A stretch of 64,000 nucleotides of DNA from Paralichthys olivaceus (taxonomy: Eukaryota; Chordata; Actinopteri; Pleuronectiformes; Paralichthyidae), in assembly GCF_024713975.1 (NCBI RefSeq), contig NC_091106.1, forward strand, positions 14,658,501 to 14,722,500. The letters are read 5' to 3'. The notes below the pieces were generated by a model that ran no database searches, was not told the origin of the DNA, and saw only the letters and a list, made by a program, of their open reading frames with translations. The stretch's first letter is position 1; the number at the start of each line of letters is the position of its first letter. Made by a program: the position numbers and the translations under genes. Below, one piece after another: positions 14,113 to 26,054 of this stretch.

Positions 14113-14152
<40 letters not shown>

Positions 14153-17100
14153 CCCCTAGGCAAGTACAGGGGAACTCCCATAACACACACATTAAGAAAA
14201 TCTTCATGCGGTAACGGTAACATGAGGTCAAAACAACCAAGCACACAGTCTGTGGCTCGAGCTGGTCTGGGATGTTTCTCCCTGTCAGCCTCAGTGCTAA
14301 TAATAAAGTTGGATCGTGCAGAGCAATACGACTGCCTGTTATTTAATGATAAGCTAATATGTTCAGACAATGTGGACGAGGGCTGTTTGCTTCATGTTCA
14401 GCTTGATGCTGCTGCCGTGTCTCTGCTCTGAATTAGCACAGCCAGAGCTGTCTCAGCTGGACTCACTGTTTGTGTTCTCTGTAGACTGAAGCAACCCGCC
14501 CTCAGGTCTCCTGATGGAAACTGTCAGCCCTGTCCCATCTCCTCCACCGGGCCTGTGTGTGGATCAGACGGGCACAACTACGCCTCAAAGGTAAACTAAG
14601 ACAAAGACACAGGACTGGGAATCAATTCCAAATAATCAGCTTATCTCCTTTCAGTGGTTTCAAGTCAGTAATGCATTTTAAAAAAAACGTGATTATTCAG
14701 GAAGCAATAGTTTGTAGCTTCTATTCTGTATAATCATTCTAAGAAGTGTTATATTATGCCTTAACCATTTTTTATCACAGTGAATGGTAAATGGAATAGA
14801 AGAGAAATCTGCCAGTAAAATTCAATACAATTCAACAGCACATGAACCTTCAGCTGCAAAAATGACCAATAAGTTAAATCCACACAAAAACGAGCATTAC
14901 TTTCTTCTAGAAGAAAGGATTTATTGGAGGGCTGTTGTAGATGGTTTAAGCCTTCGCTATGTATGCAAAATCATCTTGATCGCCAGCTTGTTGCACGCTA
15001 AAAAATGTTCTCAAAGATGGTTTCTGTCGTTTGAGGTATTATCACACTGACATTTGTTCCAGTGTCCATTCTTCTGGGGAGTTTGGTTCATGACTGAGAC
15101 TGACTCGGTGCGTTGGCTTTTAAAATCTTTTTATTTCAATAATAGATAAAATGACTACGTGTCTTTCAGATCTTTTGTTTCTCTTTATTTCTTCGGCCTC
15201 TTTGCTCTCATCAGCGTTTCCACACAGAGCAGGGCTGCTGCTTTCAAATAAAGACTGTTGTCAACCTGCCCAGCTCTGAACTACTCACAAACAAAGGCAC
15301 AGCAACCAGCTGGTGGAGCATTTAGGAGCAAAACAAACAGAGATTTCCCTCAGGAGTTGATGGAGAGCAAAACAGAGCTGAGGAAGGAGAGTGAAGATTT
15401 GACCTACATTTACAAAGCTGTATCAAGAACTGCAAATAAAATCAGTGCAGGTTCAAGTTTAAAACATACATTTAAGAACCAATTCTGTAGTTTTATTTGT
15501 GTAATGAAGAAAATAAAGGTTGAAATAATCGCTAGGTGTGCAAGGAAGGGGATACATAACTATATGCACATTCATTCACTGCTTAACTTTCTATTATATT
15601 CATGCTAGCATATTGTACACCTACTGGTCATTAACAGTATAGACCTTCAGAGCTGAGCAGCATGAAGAGACTCAGGAGAGAAAAAAAAAAGACAAAGAGT
15701 CGTAATCCACAGCCTCAGCAGGACCAATCGAGGGTGTGAGGTGACTCAATCCCATGCGTTTATTGATTTATGCTCTGTCTTTTGGATCGCTATTCTTGAC
15801 TGTGCATGCAGAGGTCAGAAAGTGCATTCAGGAGCAATTCTCAGATCTGAATTAGGGCGTACAGTCAGCCACCTCATGAATATTTGATCTATGTTGCAGC
15901 AATAACTCATTTTACTTCACCTTTTGTCTCCTTTTGTTGATGTCGCCTGTGTGTGTGGGGGGGGGGCTTGTATTGCAGTGTAAGCTGGAGCAGCAGGCAT
16001 GTCTTACAGGGAAGGAGCTCACCCTGAAGTGTTCGGGTCTGTGTCCTTGTCCAACCACTGCCCCCACGCCCAACGAAAGTAAATATGGTAAGATCAGACA
16101 CATAACAACCATTACAATATAATAAAGATGTAGAAATAACCCTGTAGAATATATTTGAAAATAATTCATTGGTAATTACTGTGGAGTAAAACTGCAATGC
16201 TTACTAATTTTCATATTACCTCCACCAAGGAGTTTATGATTTCACCCCTGTTTGTATGTTTGCTGGTTAGTTAGTTTGTTTGTTCATGAGAAATATTACA
16301 CAAAAACTACAGCACGGATCACAACAAAACTGTGGAAGGTTGTGGTATGGGTCAGGGAAGAACCCATTAATTGTACGTACAGGGTGTTCTTTGACATTTT
16401 CACTGATTTCCCAGGAAATAATTCAAGGATCTTGATGAAAACAATCATACTGACTGATTACTGAAGTGTGTGCAATTTAGTGCAGCCTGATTTAAGTGAA
16501 TCTACTGCATACCATTCTACTTTATTATTTATCTCGGTCTCATGAACAATATATATGACAATCATCACAACCACAAAAATTGAAGCAAGAAATATCATAA
16601 CCTTCCTGTCTCTTCGGCCTCCACAGAGAGCTGCACCGGTCAGGATCTGGCTGATCTCGGGGAGCGTCTGAGGGACTGGTTCCAGCTACTGCAGAGCAAC
16701 GCCAAGCAGAACAACAACAGCAAGCCTGGGGCCAGAGCCACCGCAGTCAGCACCACATCAGGTTAGAGCTAAAGAATCCTGACCCCATTAAGAGGAAGTT
16801 ACAGTGTATGCAGATAGTACACAATAAAAATAGTCCGAACAAGTCTTAGGTCTCAGACCTCGGTGAAAACAGTAGTTGTTGCCGCCACAATACAACTGTT
16901 AAAGCAAAACGATCCCAGACAAGGAGAATAAATCCCTCGCACATTCAACATTACGATTCTGCTATAGTGCAGCTCCCACCTTCATGCTTTTCTTTTGCTC
17001 TCACTGCAAGGATCCTGCTGGATATCATGTGTTTAAATATAATAAGCAACATTGCATCACATACTGGAGCATGCTGTGCTTCAGGGCAACAGGAAGTAAG

Positions 17101-20100
17101 CCTCGGGATGTAGTCAGACACAAGTTGGTGGCTGACAAGCACCAAGTCTAAAACTAAGTGTAAATTCTGAAGTGGAACATTTTTACATAGTACGGATGCC
17201 ACATTTTCCGTTCTAATGCTGTTTTCATGAGAGAAATTGTTTTTATTTGAAATCTGATATGATTAAAGTGTGATTTCACCCCCAAGTTTTGGCTGAAACA
17301 GAGGAGAGAAGTGCTGTACTTCATACAAGAGTGCCTGTGTGAGACAGTCTGGGCTGAAGCAGCAGGAGGTATGCGGAGGGGCAGGAGAGGATGAGGGACG
17401 GCTATGAATGGAACACGATGTAGCAGTTTAAGGGTTTAGTTCCAGCAGAGATTTAAAAATGAGTGCTGCCCTCCAGATCCTCACTCGCAAGTGGTTGCTG
17501 GGAGCAGAGGACCACCCATCTTTAATTAGAGCGTACTCATTTTCTAAAATATATATAAATGTCATGATGCAGAGACGTCCCAAATGGTTGACTCTAAATA
17601 AGCATTGCCCCTGCACGGCTCAGAGCGGTTTGAAACACAAGGTAGTTATGAGCCCTGTTCAACCCATAAATTAAGATTTTATTTTTATTTGGTTAAAATG
17701 TTATATTAACACAAGCATTGGTGTGTTTAATTAAAGAACAGTCATTTTGTTTAGTTTAAAGCTTCAGAACCACATTTAAGTGTGCAAAATGTCTTATATA
17801 AAATAAATGGCTTTAGTACTGAAAGCAGGAAATATTTCTGAGCACGGTTTCATTCTCCATTTGTTCAGCCGTCCCCTGATGGAAAAATTAATGTTTGTTT
17901 GTCTGTGTGTTTGCAGTGCTGGACAGGAGCCTGGTAGCCAGCTGTAAGGACTCCATAGGCTGGATGTTTTCCAAGCTGGACACCAACAACGACTTGTACC
18001 TGGACCAGGCCGAGCTGGCGGCCATCAACCTGGACAAGTACGAGGTCTGCATCCGCCCCTTCTTCAACTCCTGTGACTCCTACAGGGACGGCAAGGTCTC
18101 CACCGCCGAGTGGTGCCTCTGCTTCTGGAGGGAGAGTGAGTACCCTGGGGGAGGACATGCATCACACCATCATGTGCCTGTGTGCTGACATATTCCCCCT
18201 GGCAAATGCATTTAAACTTAAAGGAGCTCAACTGCCCCTGAGGTGTATCTACCTCTGTCGTGCAATAGTCTTTCACTATTTGTCTTCCTGCGTACCCTCA
18301 CACTCCCCTATGGGGTGAAATGGTCACTACCAGGCTCTAAAAGCATTCCTGCTGATTGTTGACAGCCTGGTTCTCCCACAGCTCTTGTAGATTGCGCCTG
18401 TAAGCCAAACAGCCGAGCAGAAACTAGGTCTGGGTACAGTTTCTTTGGTGTCATTACATTACTCACAGGAGAATTTTTAATTTTGTTTGTTTTCATCAGA
18501 TATTCCTTTATTTTTACTTTTCAGAGCCGCCCTGCCTGTCTGAACTCGAGAGGATCCAAGTGCTCGACGGCGGCAAGAGAAAGTTTGGTAGGTAGCTGAC
18601 AAGAAAGCGTCAACTCATCTGTGTCAGCCTTTCTTGGTTGGCGAGCTCCGTGGAGCAGATGACAAGCAGGAGGCGGGGATTAGGCCCTGATCAGGCTTAT
18701 GGATTAGAACTTGATGCTGACAGACAGCTTAGGAAAGCAGCCATCAGTGTGTTTTACATGTATGTGTAAGCGTGTGAATATGTGTGTGTGTACTTGGTGT
18801 TGTGTGTTTGTACGACTGTCCGAGCTGCAGATTTTGGCTGGCTGACTGGGCTCTGAGTCAGGACTCTCCAAGGACACAGAGATTGGGGAGCATGTCTGCC
18901 AGCGCAATGCTCAGATGTTCCCTTGAAAGCCTGGACGGACAGTTCTGTTTTGTCTCATTTGTGTTAAACTTCTTTTAGCCTAATGTGAGAATAAAGTCTG
19001 AAGTATTTCACATTGCACACATCTCTTTAGAATATGAAGGTTAGGACTGGCCTCAGTGCAGTTTCCCTGGCCTTCTACACTCTTCAAACACATTCTTTCA
19101 TTCATATTCGTGCAAGTGATCAGAAATCGAAAACTTTCCCATCTGGCGTCCTCCCTGATTCAGTGATGATTAGAAAGCCATCCCACAACACACCCACACA
19201 TCACCCCAATATGCTGCACTGTGCTGACTTAATACTTCTTCAGCCCGGTCTTGCTGCGTGAACATATTTGTATTCATAGAATATGGAATTGTCTGCCGCA
19301 TGCATTACAGTTTCACTCGGGCAGGCTGCCAATGTGTGATGAGGCATGATGCAGTATGTGTTTATCTGCTTTTGCCTTCACTGGGGTTTGGAGCCGTTAC
19401 AGTATGTAAGGTCAGGGCCGCTTTACCATACCTGACTCATATTTATGTATGTGTGTTTGTGTATGTGTGTGTGTACAAATGCCAGGCCGGTTCATCCCTA
19501 GCTGCGACGAAGACGGCTACTACAGGAAGCAGCAGTGTGACAGGGGAGAGTGCTGGTGTGTTGACCAGAACGGAGGAGAAGTCGCCGGAACTAGGATTCG
19601 TGGGAAACCAGACTGCGGTAAATCCAATAGCTTCCAGCTGTCAGTATACAGTGTTATAATTGAACCTGAAAGCTGGATGTAGCAGAAAAAAAAATGGTCT
19701 GCTGTGGATCATCCCACTTCTGCACATGCATTTTGCACAAGGCTGCCTTTCTGTTGAAGGACTGAGACCCACTGCAACATAACTCACTGCAGGGACCAGT
19801 GCCACATTCATGTGTCCGAAGTCATTTGCATTCTAAAGCGCTGCTTGTCGCTGTGAGAAAAGTCTTTCAAGATAAATGAGGACTGCTTGGACTGAACCTG
19901 CGCCTGATAGAAATGGGTCGCTTGGCAAGGCTTAGAAATAGCTATTAAAATCCAGACAAAGTCAAACATATGCCCCCTTTTTGCTACTGCAGTCAGTGTT
20001 TTTAAATTGATTTCGGCATTTTTAATTGGAATAGAGTTCTCAGGAAGACATGCTGACCACAGTGCATAATTCAATCTCCCTGTATCCTCCCGTGCCCCGC

Positions 20101-20271
20101 ATGTTGTCCATCCGTCTTTCCACAGATGATGAAATGGCGTATTCAGGTGACTTTGGCAGCGGCGTCGGATGGGAGGATGAGGAGGAGAAAGGAGTGGAGG
20201 AGACTGCAGAGGAGACTGAAGAGGAAGAGGGGGAAGTGGGAGAGGTGGATGATGGGGGATATATCTGGTAA
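7393..20271 (+). CDS. spock2: Testican-2 (SPOCK2), 3' ten coding exons; gene is 5'-partial in the window
   Basis: Secreted extracellular-matrix proteoglycan of the SPARC/testican family. Coding exons: 7393-7401, 7938-7983, 13996-14110, 14485-14590, 15979-16087, 16627-16761, 17917-18135, 18525-18587, 19486-19617, 20126-20271 (TAA). They sum to 1080 nt, 359 residues plus stop, and every junction keeps frame with GT-AG borders. Domain order: testican N-terminal segment (DDYVRTWDENQG); follistatin/Kazal module (CQKVKCSRHKVC through VCGSDGHNYASK to CPCP); SPARC-like calcium module with EF-hand loops (DTNNDLYLDQAELAAI and DSYRDGKVSTAEW); thyroglobulin type-1 module (FIPSCDEDGYYRKQQC, CWCVDQ); and an acidic tail with Ser-Gly glycosaminoglycan sites (YSGDFGSGVGWEDEEE) ending DDGGYIW. 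The tail and Kazal module match my memory of testican-2 better than testican-1 or -3. Signal peptide and first exons were not found in 1-7392 and should lie upstream. Confidence 0.96.
8132..8174. repeat. Perfect inverted repeat, 19-bp arms with 5-nt loop
   Basis: Arm one (8132-8150, ATGCATTCTGTTGAGTAAA) is the exact reverse complement of arm two (8156-8174). The five bases between are CCAGT. In RNA or single-stranded DNA this would form a strong hairpin. It lies in a spock2 intron 149 bases after the 46-nt exon. It has no terminal features of a known MITE family that I recognise. Confidence 0.95.
12231..12244 (+). promoter_or_regulatory. RFX-type X-box in a spock2 intron
   Basis: The sequence GTTGCTATGGAAAC fits the RFX X-box (two half-sites spaced by two bases) and is followed by a CRE-like CGTCATCA. 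Intronic position suggests a possible enhancer, but this rests on motif match alone. Confidence 0.35.
12635..12665. repeat. 13-bp tandem repeat (GCTACGCTACACT, 2.4 copies)
   Basis: Two exact 13-base units at 12635-12660 followed by GCTAC. The unit itself contains a shorter GCTAC repeat. Intronic, no other feature attached. Confidence 0.9.
14115..14151 (+). repeat. (GT)n microsatellite immediately after a spock2 splice donor
   Basis: An uninterrupted GT repeat of about 37 bases starts at the fifth intron base after the exon ending at 14110, so the donor gtaag runs straight into the repeat. The transcript would carry a UG repeat beside the 5' splice site. Confidence 0.97.
15957..15966 (+). repeat. 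G10 run upstream of a spock2 splice acceptor
   Basis: Ten G residues, preceded by GTGTGTGT, end 12 bases before the exon start at 15979. They sit where a pyrimidine tract is usually found; only CTTGTATTGCAG separates them from the exon. Confidence 0.95.
16210..16450 (+). repeat. Dispersed teleost repeat, 'CACCAAGGAG' family
   Basis: Begins near TACCTCCACCAAGGAG and continues through TTTCACCCCTGTTTG, a block ACACAAAAACTACAGCACGG and GGTCAGGGAAGAACCCATTA. The same ordered blocks occur at 59213-59345, 59352-59560 and, reversed, at about 58255-58560. I recognise this as a high-copy interspersed family in fish genomes; class not determined. Confidence 0.75.
16762..17916 (+). other. spock2: spock2 intron with a repeat-free body
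   Basis: Intron between the exon ending CACCACATCAG and the SPARC calcium-module exon. I see no RNA gene, recognisable repeat or coding potential in it. Confidence 0.6.
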
Positions 20272-21090
20272 AGGGCCAACCAGGCGTCTTGATTGTTCCA
20301 AACACACACACACACACACACACTCGCACGGAGATCCTGCAAAGAGATGGACATGGTGAAGGTCTCACACTCTGAACAACACTGGCTTATGAGGGTTGCG
20401 TGGGTCGGGAGAGGGAATATGCATATGTTATGGGAGGTTAAGGGGGTATTTAATGTTAGAGGATGTTCTTAAACTGGGCAGGGGAAGGGGGAAATATTGC
20501 TATTTAGAAATTTTGGGGTCTGGAGTCTGAATTTTGTCCCTCATACTTGTAAATCTTTGTTTTCTTCTGTTTGTCTATTAAACTATCTTTGAGCAGTTTT
20601 AGCTGATGCATATTGGAGACTCTAAGCAGCTGCAGGTGCTTGTCATGTGGTTGCGTAAAAAATTGGATAAAGATCCAGTGCGTTTCAGTATTCTAAATTG
20701 GCCTCTTGTCTTTTTTTTCAGATTATTACAATTTACATAACCAGTTTCTGGTTTAAGGCAGGAAATTAGTGACAAAGAGAAGAGAGGCCACATTAGAAAA
20801 CAGAAAAGCACCTTTTTGACTTTACTGTTTACACGTCATACGCTTTGGCTCATATGTGACAGTAGTGCTCTGTCTCATCCATGACTTATTAAAGAGAAGT
20901 TTCTCACGCATCACTCTTTAGCTTGTATATAATGTGTGTATCAGAAGACAGATTGTCACCTATTAGTCCCATTATCAATGCCTTGAAAGACGAGCAGAAC
21001 AAACTGCTCAGTTGGCAAGTGTACATCATATCATAATGTGGAACAATTATTGTGTTTAATAAAAAAAAATTAAATAAACTGGTCTTTGTG
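20272..21090 (+). other. spock2: spock2 3' untranslated region
   Basis: Follows the TAA at 20269-20271. It contains a (CA)n microsatellite at 20302-20323 and two overlapping candidate poly(A) signals, AATAAA at 21058-21063 and 21073-21078. The true cleavage site is inferred. Confidence 0.6.
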
Positions 21091-22700
21091 GTCCAGCAGG
21101 CCACCATACATCTGCATCCGTGCTCTTTTTCTTATTTACTGACAGATTTTAGCACAAAAATGATCGTGTAAAAATGGTGTGCACATATCAAGCACGTTTA
21201 GACCATACAGCTATTTTATTTTTGTGTAACTTACACAAGTGAAAGATACTTTTCCAGTTATTGGACAATAATCTTGAATAATGAAGCACAAGCAAGGGGA
21301 TTACAACTCTGAGAGTATTGTCTGTAAAAACACAGTATTTATTCTTGAATGATACTTTCAATTTAACCTCTATGTGAAAAAATGTACTGTTCACCAATGT
21401 TTTTATAATATATTAGCCATGTTAGTCATATGGTTTGGTCATGTCATTGTTATTCAGTCAATCCCTTTGGCTGAGGCTGAAATATCGTACTGACACCTTG
21501 TCACAAAATAATGGTGTTCGGAGGATGAAGCCTGCTGACTTGAGTGGTTCTTGAACTATTCTCCTCCACCACCATGAGATTGACATCTTTTGCCAGCTTC
21601 CTCTCTGGTGAACAAACTGCTTTTTTTCTCATTTTAATCATTTTTAAAACATCAATTTTTTAATTATACTGTACTTATTGTTGATAGATATTTAGGCGAC
21701 TTGTTTAGTTTAAAACTAATCCACATTATCTGTAGTTGAGGATTAAGGACCGAGGATTGTTAAACCCTATGAGGCAAATTGTGATTTGTGAATATGGGAT
21801 ATACAAAGAAAATGTGATTGTTCATTTCTAGTTGTCAGTGTTAAAAATATACATTTTTCTGAACTGAACATAATGTTGTAATGCATGTGTTAGCAGCCCA
21901 TCCTTCAAAGACTTGTTTTAATTCTCATGAGGGTCAGTTTCAAAGCCATTCGTCTCCTCTCAGTGTCTCTCTCAGAGGAGCAGACCTTATTGTTGGCTCC
22001 TCTTGACTCACCTCTCTGCAGTGGCAAGTATCTTAATGCTTCGGGAAACCAGCAGAAACAAGATACAGGCGCAGGTTTGCATCAGCACTTCTAAAAGCAC
22101 AATGCCTAATAGAAAACTGCCAAAAAGTATTCAGTCTGGGGACAGTGAAATAAAAACCTTACAGTATGTTACGAACATCCTCTGGAGCTCAGGCTGAGAA
22201 AACTCTAATATGTAATAAAAAAAACTGACAGTTGCCATCCTCCGAAACCTCAGTTTCACATTTCTATGATAATGAAAATCATTATCGGTGGCGTCCCAGT
22301 GGATGAAACCTTAAATGTGTTATAGCTTCGAGTGGGTATATCTGCCAACAGATGTCTGAATACCTGATACTAACAGTAAGTCCTGTGGCTACCCAAAGGG
22401 ACCAATCATTTTCAGCAGCCTGTCAGCTTGTTATGCTGAATATTCCTCCTGCTCTCTGAAAACCAGCCATATGGAAGAGAGCCAGGTGTAAATCTGAACA
22501 TATACTGATAGATATCTTGATGCTGCAGCTGTATAATGACTAATGCTCCCAGTGTCCGATTCACACATTGATTTTATATAATATTCTGGAGAGGTATTGG
22601 TGGTATGGGCCTTCCTTTACTCAGCCTTAAATTTGTAGTTCAATTTATGTTCATGTTTATATTGGGTAATACACACAGCATACACTGAATGATACACAAA
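21091..22700. other. Intergenic stretch between convergent spock2 and tysnd1
   Basis: No exon, RNA gene or strong repeat recognised. The sequence is AT-rich with short meaningless open frames. The two neighbouring genes point towards each other, so it should contain only 3' ends and spacer. Confidence 0.6.
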
Positions 22701-22708
22701 TAAATTAC

Positions 22709-22714
22709 TTTATT
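22709..22714 (-). terminator. tysnd1: Candidate tysnd1 poly(A) signal
   Basis: TTTATT on the plus strand reads AATAAA on the minus strand, 285 bases beyond the tysnd1 stop. It is the clearest hexamer I saw downstream, but AT-rich sequence offers other possibilities. Confidence 0.4.
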
Positions 22715-22998
22715 AATTGAATTACTGTACAAATAAAAAATCACTACAGGTATTAAAGTAATTTGGATGTTAACATTACGCCCTCATGATTCTGTGTGAC
22801 CATATCAACATTAAGAATTCATTATTTTTGTTTCAGTTGCAGTTATTTATGATCTGCAACAAGGTGTAAAAAGTTAAATTATGTATTTTAAAAGTGTTTC
22901 AAAAAGATGCGCATAATTTTAATTTTGATTGTCTAAGTGATTTTACATGTAAGTAAATTTAATTGAATGATCTAACTGTTCATCTGAGGGTGCCTCAG

Positions 22999-25363
22999 TT
23001 ATATTTTGCTTTGAGCTTGTAGTCTCCACACCCTCCTGACTTCTTTTTCTGCGGTGTCCAACATCCTGAACATATTAACGTCCTTTGTCTGTTGAAAACG
23101 CTGCACCAGTCTCTGGAAAACAGTCACTGGGATGCTGAAGTTGAGGTGTGGGTAGGTCACTTTGGCAGCCAGGTCCCTGGTGTTGCTGGACACAAGACCT
23201 GCAGAACAGCAGATATTCATTACACTGTGTTAAAACTGCAGATACAGCAGTGCAGGGAGAGCAGTCTGCTGGGCATAGCTGCCTTTCCCCCAACTCATGT
23301 GTGGTGAACGGGTTCTGTTTTTCCTGTGGTCATCATATGCCCCCCACTGATCAAAAAGAATACAGGATTTTGTTGCAGGGGGTTTCTTACCCAGCAGCTC
23401 TCCCGAGAGTTTCCGCACTACAGCACCCCCACTGGCCCCTGCTTGTACTGCACAAGTAGTCTGAAGCATCACAGGCTGGGATTTCCAGCTAATGGCTTTG
23501 GAGAGGACACCACCAGTCAGGGATGGACCGCAGCGTTGACCTAACCCTCCATAGCCCACCACAACTACAGATTCACCTGCAGGCAGACAAACCCAACTGA
23601 ACAATCACTCTTGTAACTGTTACATTGGTGTAAAGAAACAGAGAATATGAAGCAAGGGGCTATTCCAAAGAAATGATTCCACCCAACAAATGAAATCAAA
23701 CCTGGGTTGAAACTCTGAGCCATCTGAGGGACCGCGGTCTCTGGGACAGAGTCTCCGAGCTCCACTAAAGCCAGATCATAGGGTGAAGACGCTTTCGTGG
23801 AAAACAGCACAACACCCACAACATTACTGACTCTGTGGAAGAGAGAACTCACTGAGGAATCCAAAATAAGTACAGACATTACACTTTACATCTACATTCA
23901 GTTTGAAGTTGGTTGTGATTAATATGAAGAGTCCACAAAGTCCATACACCTGCAAACTATCCAGAGCCGAACAGATGGAAAAAACGTGATGACAATATCT
24001 GTGGATTCTTCTAATTTTGGAGAGAAGTGCTGCCATTGAGGCTGTTTTTTGAGGCGGGGGGCTTCCAGAACCACAAACTAAATATGACTATTTTTACAGT
24101 TAAATAAGGTTAAGTTTTATTTTCAAATGTCATTAAAGGATAAATGCAGATGTAAGAGATAACTTTTAACAGTAGCTGAAATCATTCTACAGTCTACTGA
24201 TCCATTATCCCTTCTTTTTGAACCAAATCCCTTCCTGTTCAAAGAGGGACATGTTCATGAGGACAGTGAATGTGCCGTCACCTGTCCCTGTGATGGAACT
24301 TCACATTGACGGTCGACTTCCCATTGACGACATGCCGGCAGGTTAAAACCAGATGAGGGGTGACAACAACCCCTGAGCCCCACAACTCGCCGCTGTCCAC
24401 GAAGCACACAGTAGGGTATTTCCCAGCCTTTGACTCGTGGGCTGTGGTGGACATGCGGAGGCCGGCCTCTCCCTGATGGAGCCAGACATCTCGGAGTGGA
24501 TCTTCAGTGCTCGTGCAGCTCATGATGTTCCTGAAGATCAAGTGGACAGAGCAGACCAGGGTGAGGCCTATCCACTCGTTGGCCTTCCAGCCAAACGGAG
24601 ACACTATCAGCCCAACGAGACGCACATCGTCTGCACCCTCCACTGAAAACAAGCCTCCACCCTCTGTGCCTGGCAAACAGCGGGCGTCTGTGAGGATGAC
24701 GGCGTTGTCCTCTCCGGCCAGGTTGCTGACGATGCCCCTGCTGAGTGTGCTGAGGAAGAGGTCCACGCAGAGGGAGCCGAACGGCGAACCACAGGCGAGA
24801 ACTGGGCTGCCCTTCAGGAGGGATGAGCTGCTCTGCCAGGGGACGCTCCTCACTGAGTTTGGGCTGCTCCGGACCTCACCTGTCTGGAGCACAGCGAACC
24901 AGCTGAGGAAGTGAGCATCCCTGATCAGCTCCGCATCCTCATCCTCCTCGTCGCCATGGAAACGCCACCGGTCAGCATCCTGGAAGACAGCCCGGAAAGC
25001 TCGTCTGAACTCCAGGCAGTTCACCAGCATCAGCAGCCGGGCGGGGACCTCCCGCTGACGTGTGGTTCTGGACCGGGAGGGTGCGAGCGCCTGTTGGCCG
25101 GTGTCCACATCTCGCTGAGGGGAGAAGCTGACGCGGATTCTCAGTTTGTCGGTCAAGCTGCGCGAGGGCAGGAAGCTGGACTCACCGGCCGAGGAGAAGC
25201 GCTCTTTGTCGGTGATGAAACGTGAAAACGGGAGGCTGGCACATATCACGGTTCCGGTCTGAGGGTGGACGATAACTCCGCTGCAGCTGACCGGTTTGTT
25301 CTCTGAGGAAGCCGGGGACACGTTGACCACACAGCAGCGCCTCTCCACCTCCTGCAGCTCCAT
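22999..25363 (-). CDS. tysnd1: Trypsin domain-containing protein 1, peroxisomal processing protease
   Basis: Peroxisomal serine protease; in mammals TYSND1 trims PTS1/PTS2 enzymes of beta-oxidation and itself. Exons on the minus strand: 25363-24282, 23832-23702, 23576-23391, 23198-22999 (TAA at 23001-22999). They give 1599 nt, 532 residues, near the human length of 566 as I recall. The C-terminal trypsin fold has the triad His344 (LTCRHVVN), Asp380 (SPYDLALVEL) and Ser453 (AGASGGA), followed by LGLVSSNTRD and TYPHLNFSIP. An N-terminal half shows a second, degenerate trypsin-like pattern: SCSGVIV near 26-32, LACGSPFGS near 189-197 and TDARCLPGTEGGG at 225-237, with Glu234 where the nucleophile serine would be. 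The protein ends SKI, a variant peroxisomal targeting signal. The start was chosen as the first ATG of the long exon, with no upstream in-frame alternative needed. Confidence 0.95.
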
Positions 25364-26050
25364 GCTTCACCTACCCACGCTGAGCTCACACCGGTAAAAG
25401 CAGCACTTCACAGGCAGCTAGCGGCCGGTGGAGAGGCCAGGACACAAGCTGCCATGTTGAGTCAACACAGCAAACTCACAGCGACGACTTTGAACTGTTG
25501 TGTTTCGTTTAATTCGTGTTAAAGAACTCCACTTCCGTTTGCTGGTTTCCTGGTTGTCTCTCATTGGTGCACGGAAATAAACCACACCCACTGCTCAACG
25601 TGATTAGTCAGAATGCAAACACGAGCAGCTCCGAGCCAATAGGAAACGAGGAAGCAGGTCCAATGTCTTTCAACACAAAAAACACGTCTCACACAGAAAA
25701 CACCAGTGTCCACATGTTCCTGATGTTAAAGTTATATTTGTGTCCTACACTTTTGACAATAATATGTGTAATTACGTAGCAATATAAGTATTTTATCATT
25801 GGAACAAGATATCACCCAAAAACGGATCTTTAATAATAATAAATGTGTTTATTTAAAATGTGATAAATGATGTTTATATTTGTTATTTGCTTTAATTCTC
25901 AATTTTTTAATTAAGTGTCTTTGACCATTGGTTAATGCTCTAAACAAAAAAACATTATTATCAATGTATAATAGTAGTATAAATGTGTTTAAATAATGTA
26001 ATTACTTATATCAAACATTTGCCCCTTATAAAAATAAGTCATACAACAAA
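25364..26050 (-). promoter_or_regulatory. tysnd1: tysnd1 5' region with CCAAT boxes
   Basis: Upstream of the tysnd1 ATG. Contains GCCATGTTG (25452-25460, YY1-like), ATTGG at 25563-25567 (CCAAT on the gene strand) and CCAAT at 25636-25640 on the other strand. Beyond about 25700 the sequence is AT-rich and featureless up to the sar1a 3' end. Start site not determined. Confidence 0.4.
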
Positions 26051-26054
26051 GATT

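Noticed and set aside
13794-14431. Open frames of 94-150 codons on both strands around the GT repeat
   Set aside because: They are held open by the GT/CA microsatellite (runs of His-Thr or Cys-Val) and overlap a real spock2 exon.
20040-20368. Open frames opposite the last spock2 exon
   Set aside because: Antisense shadow of the acidic, GAG-rich tail (Ser/Pro-rich translation).
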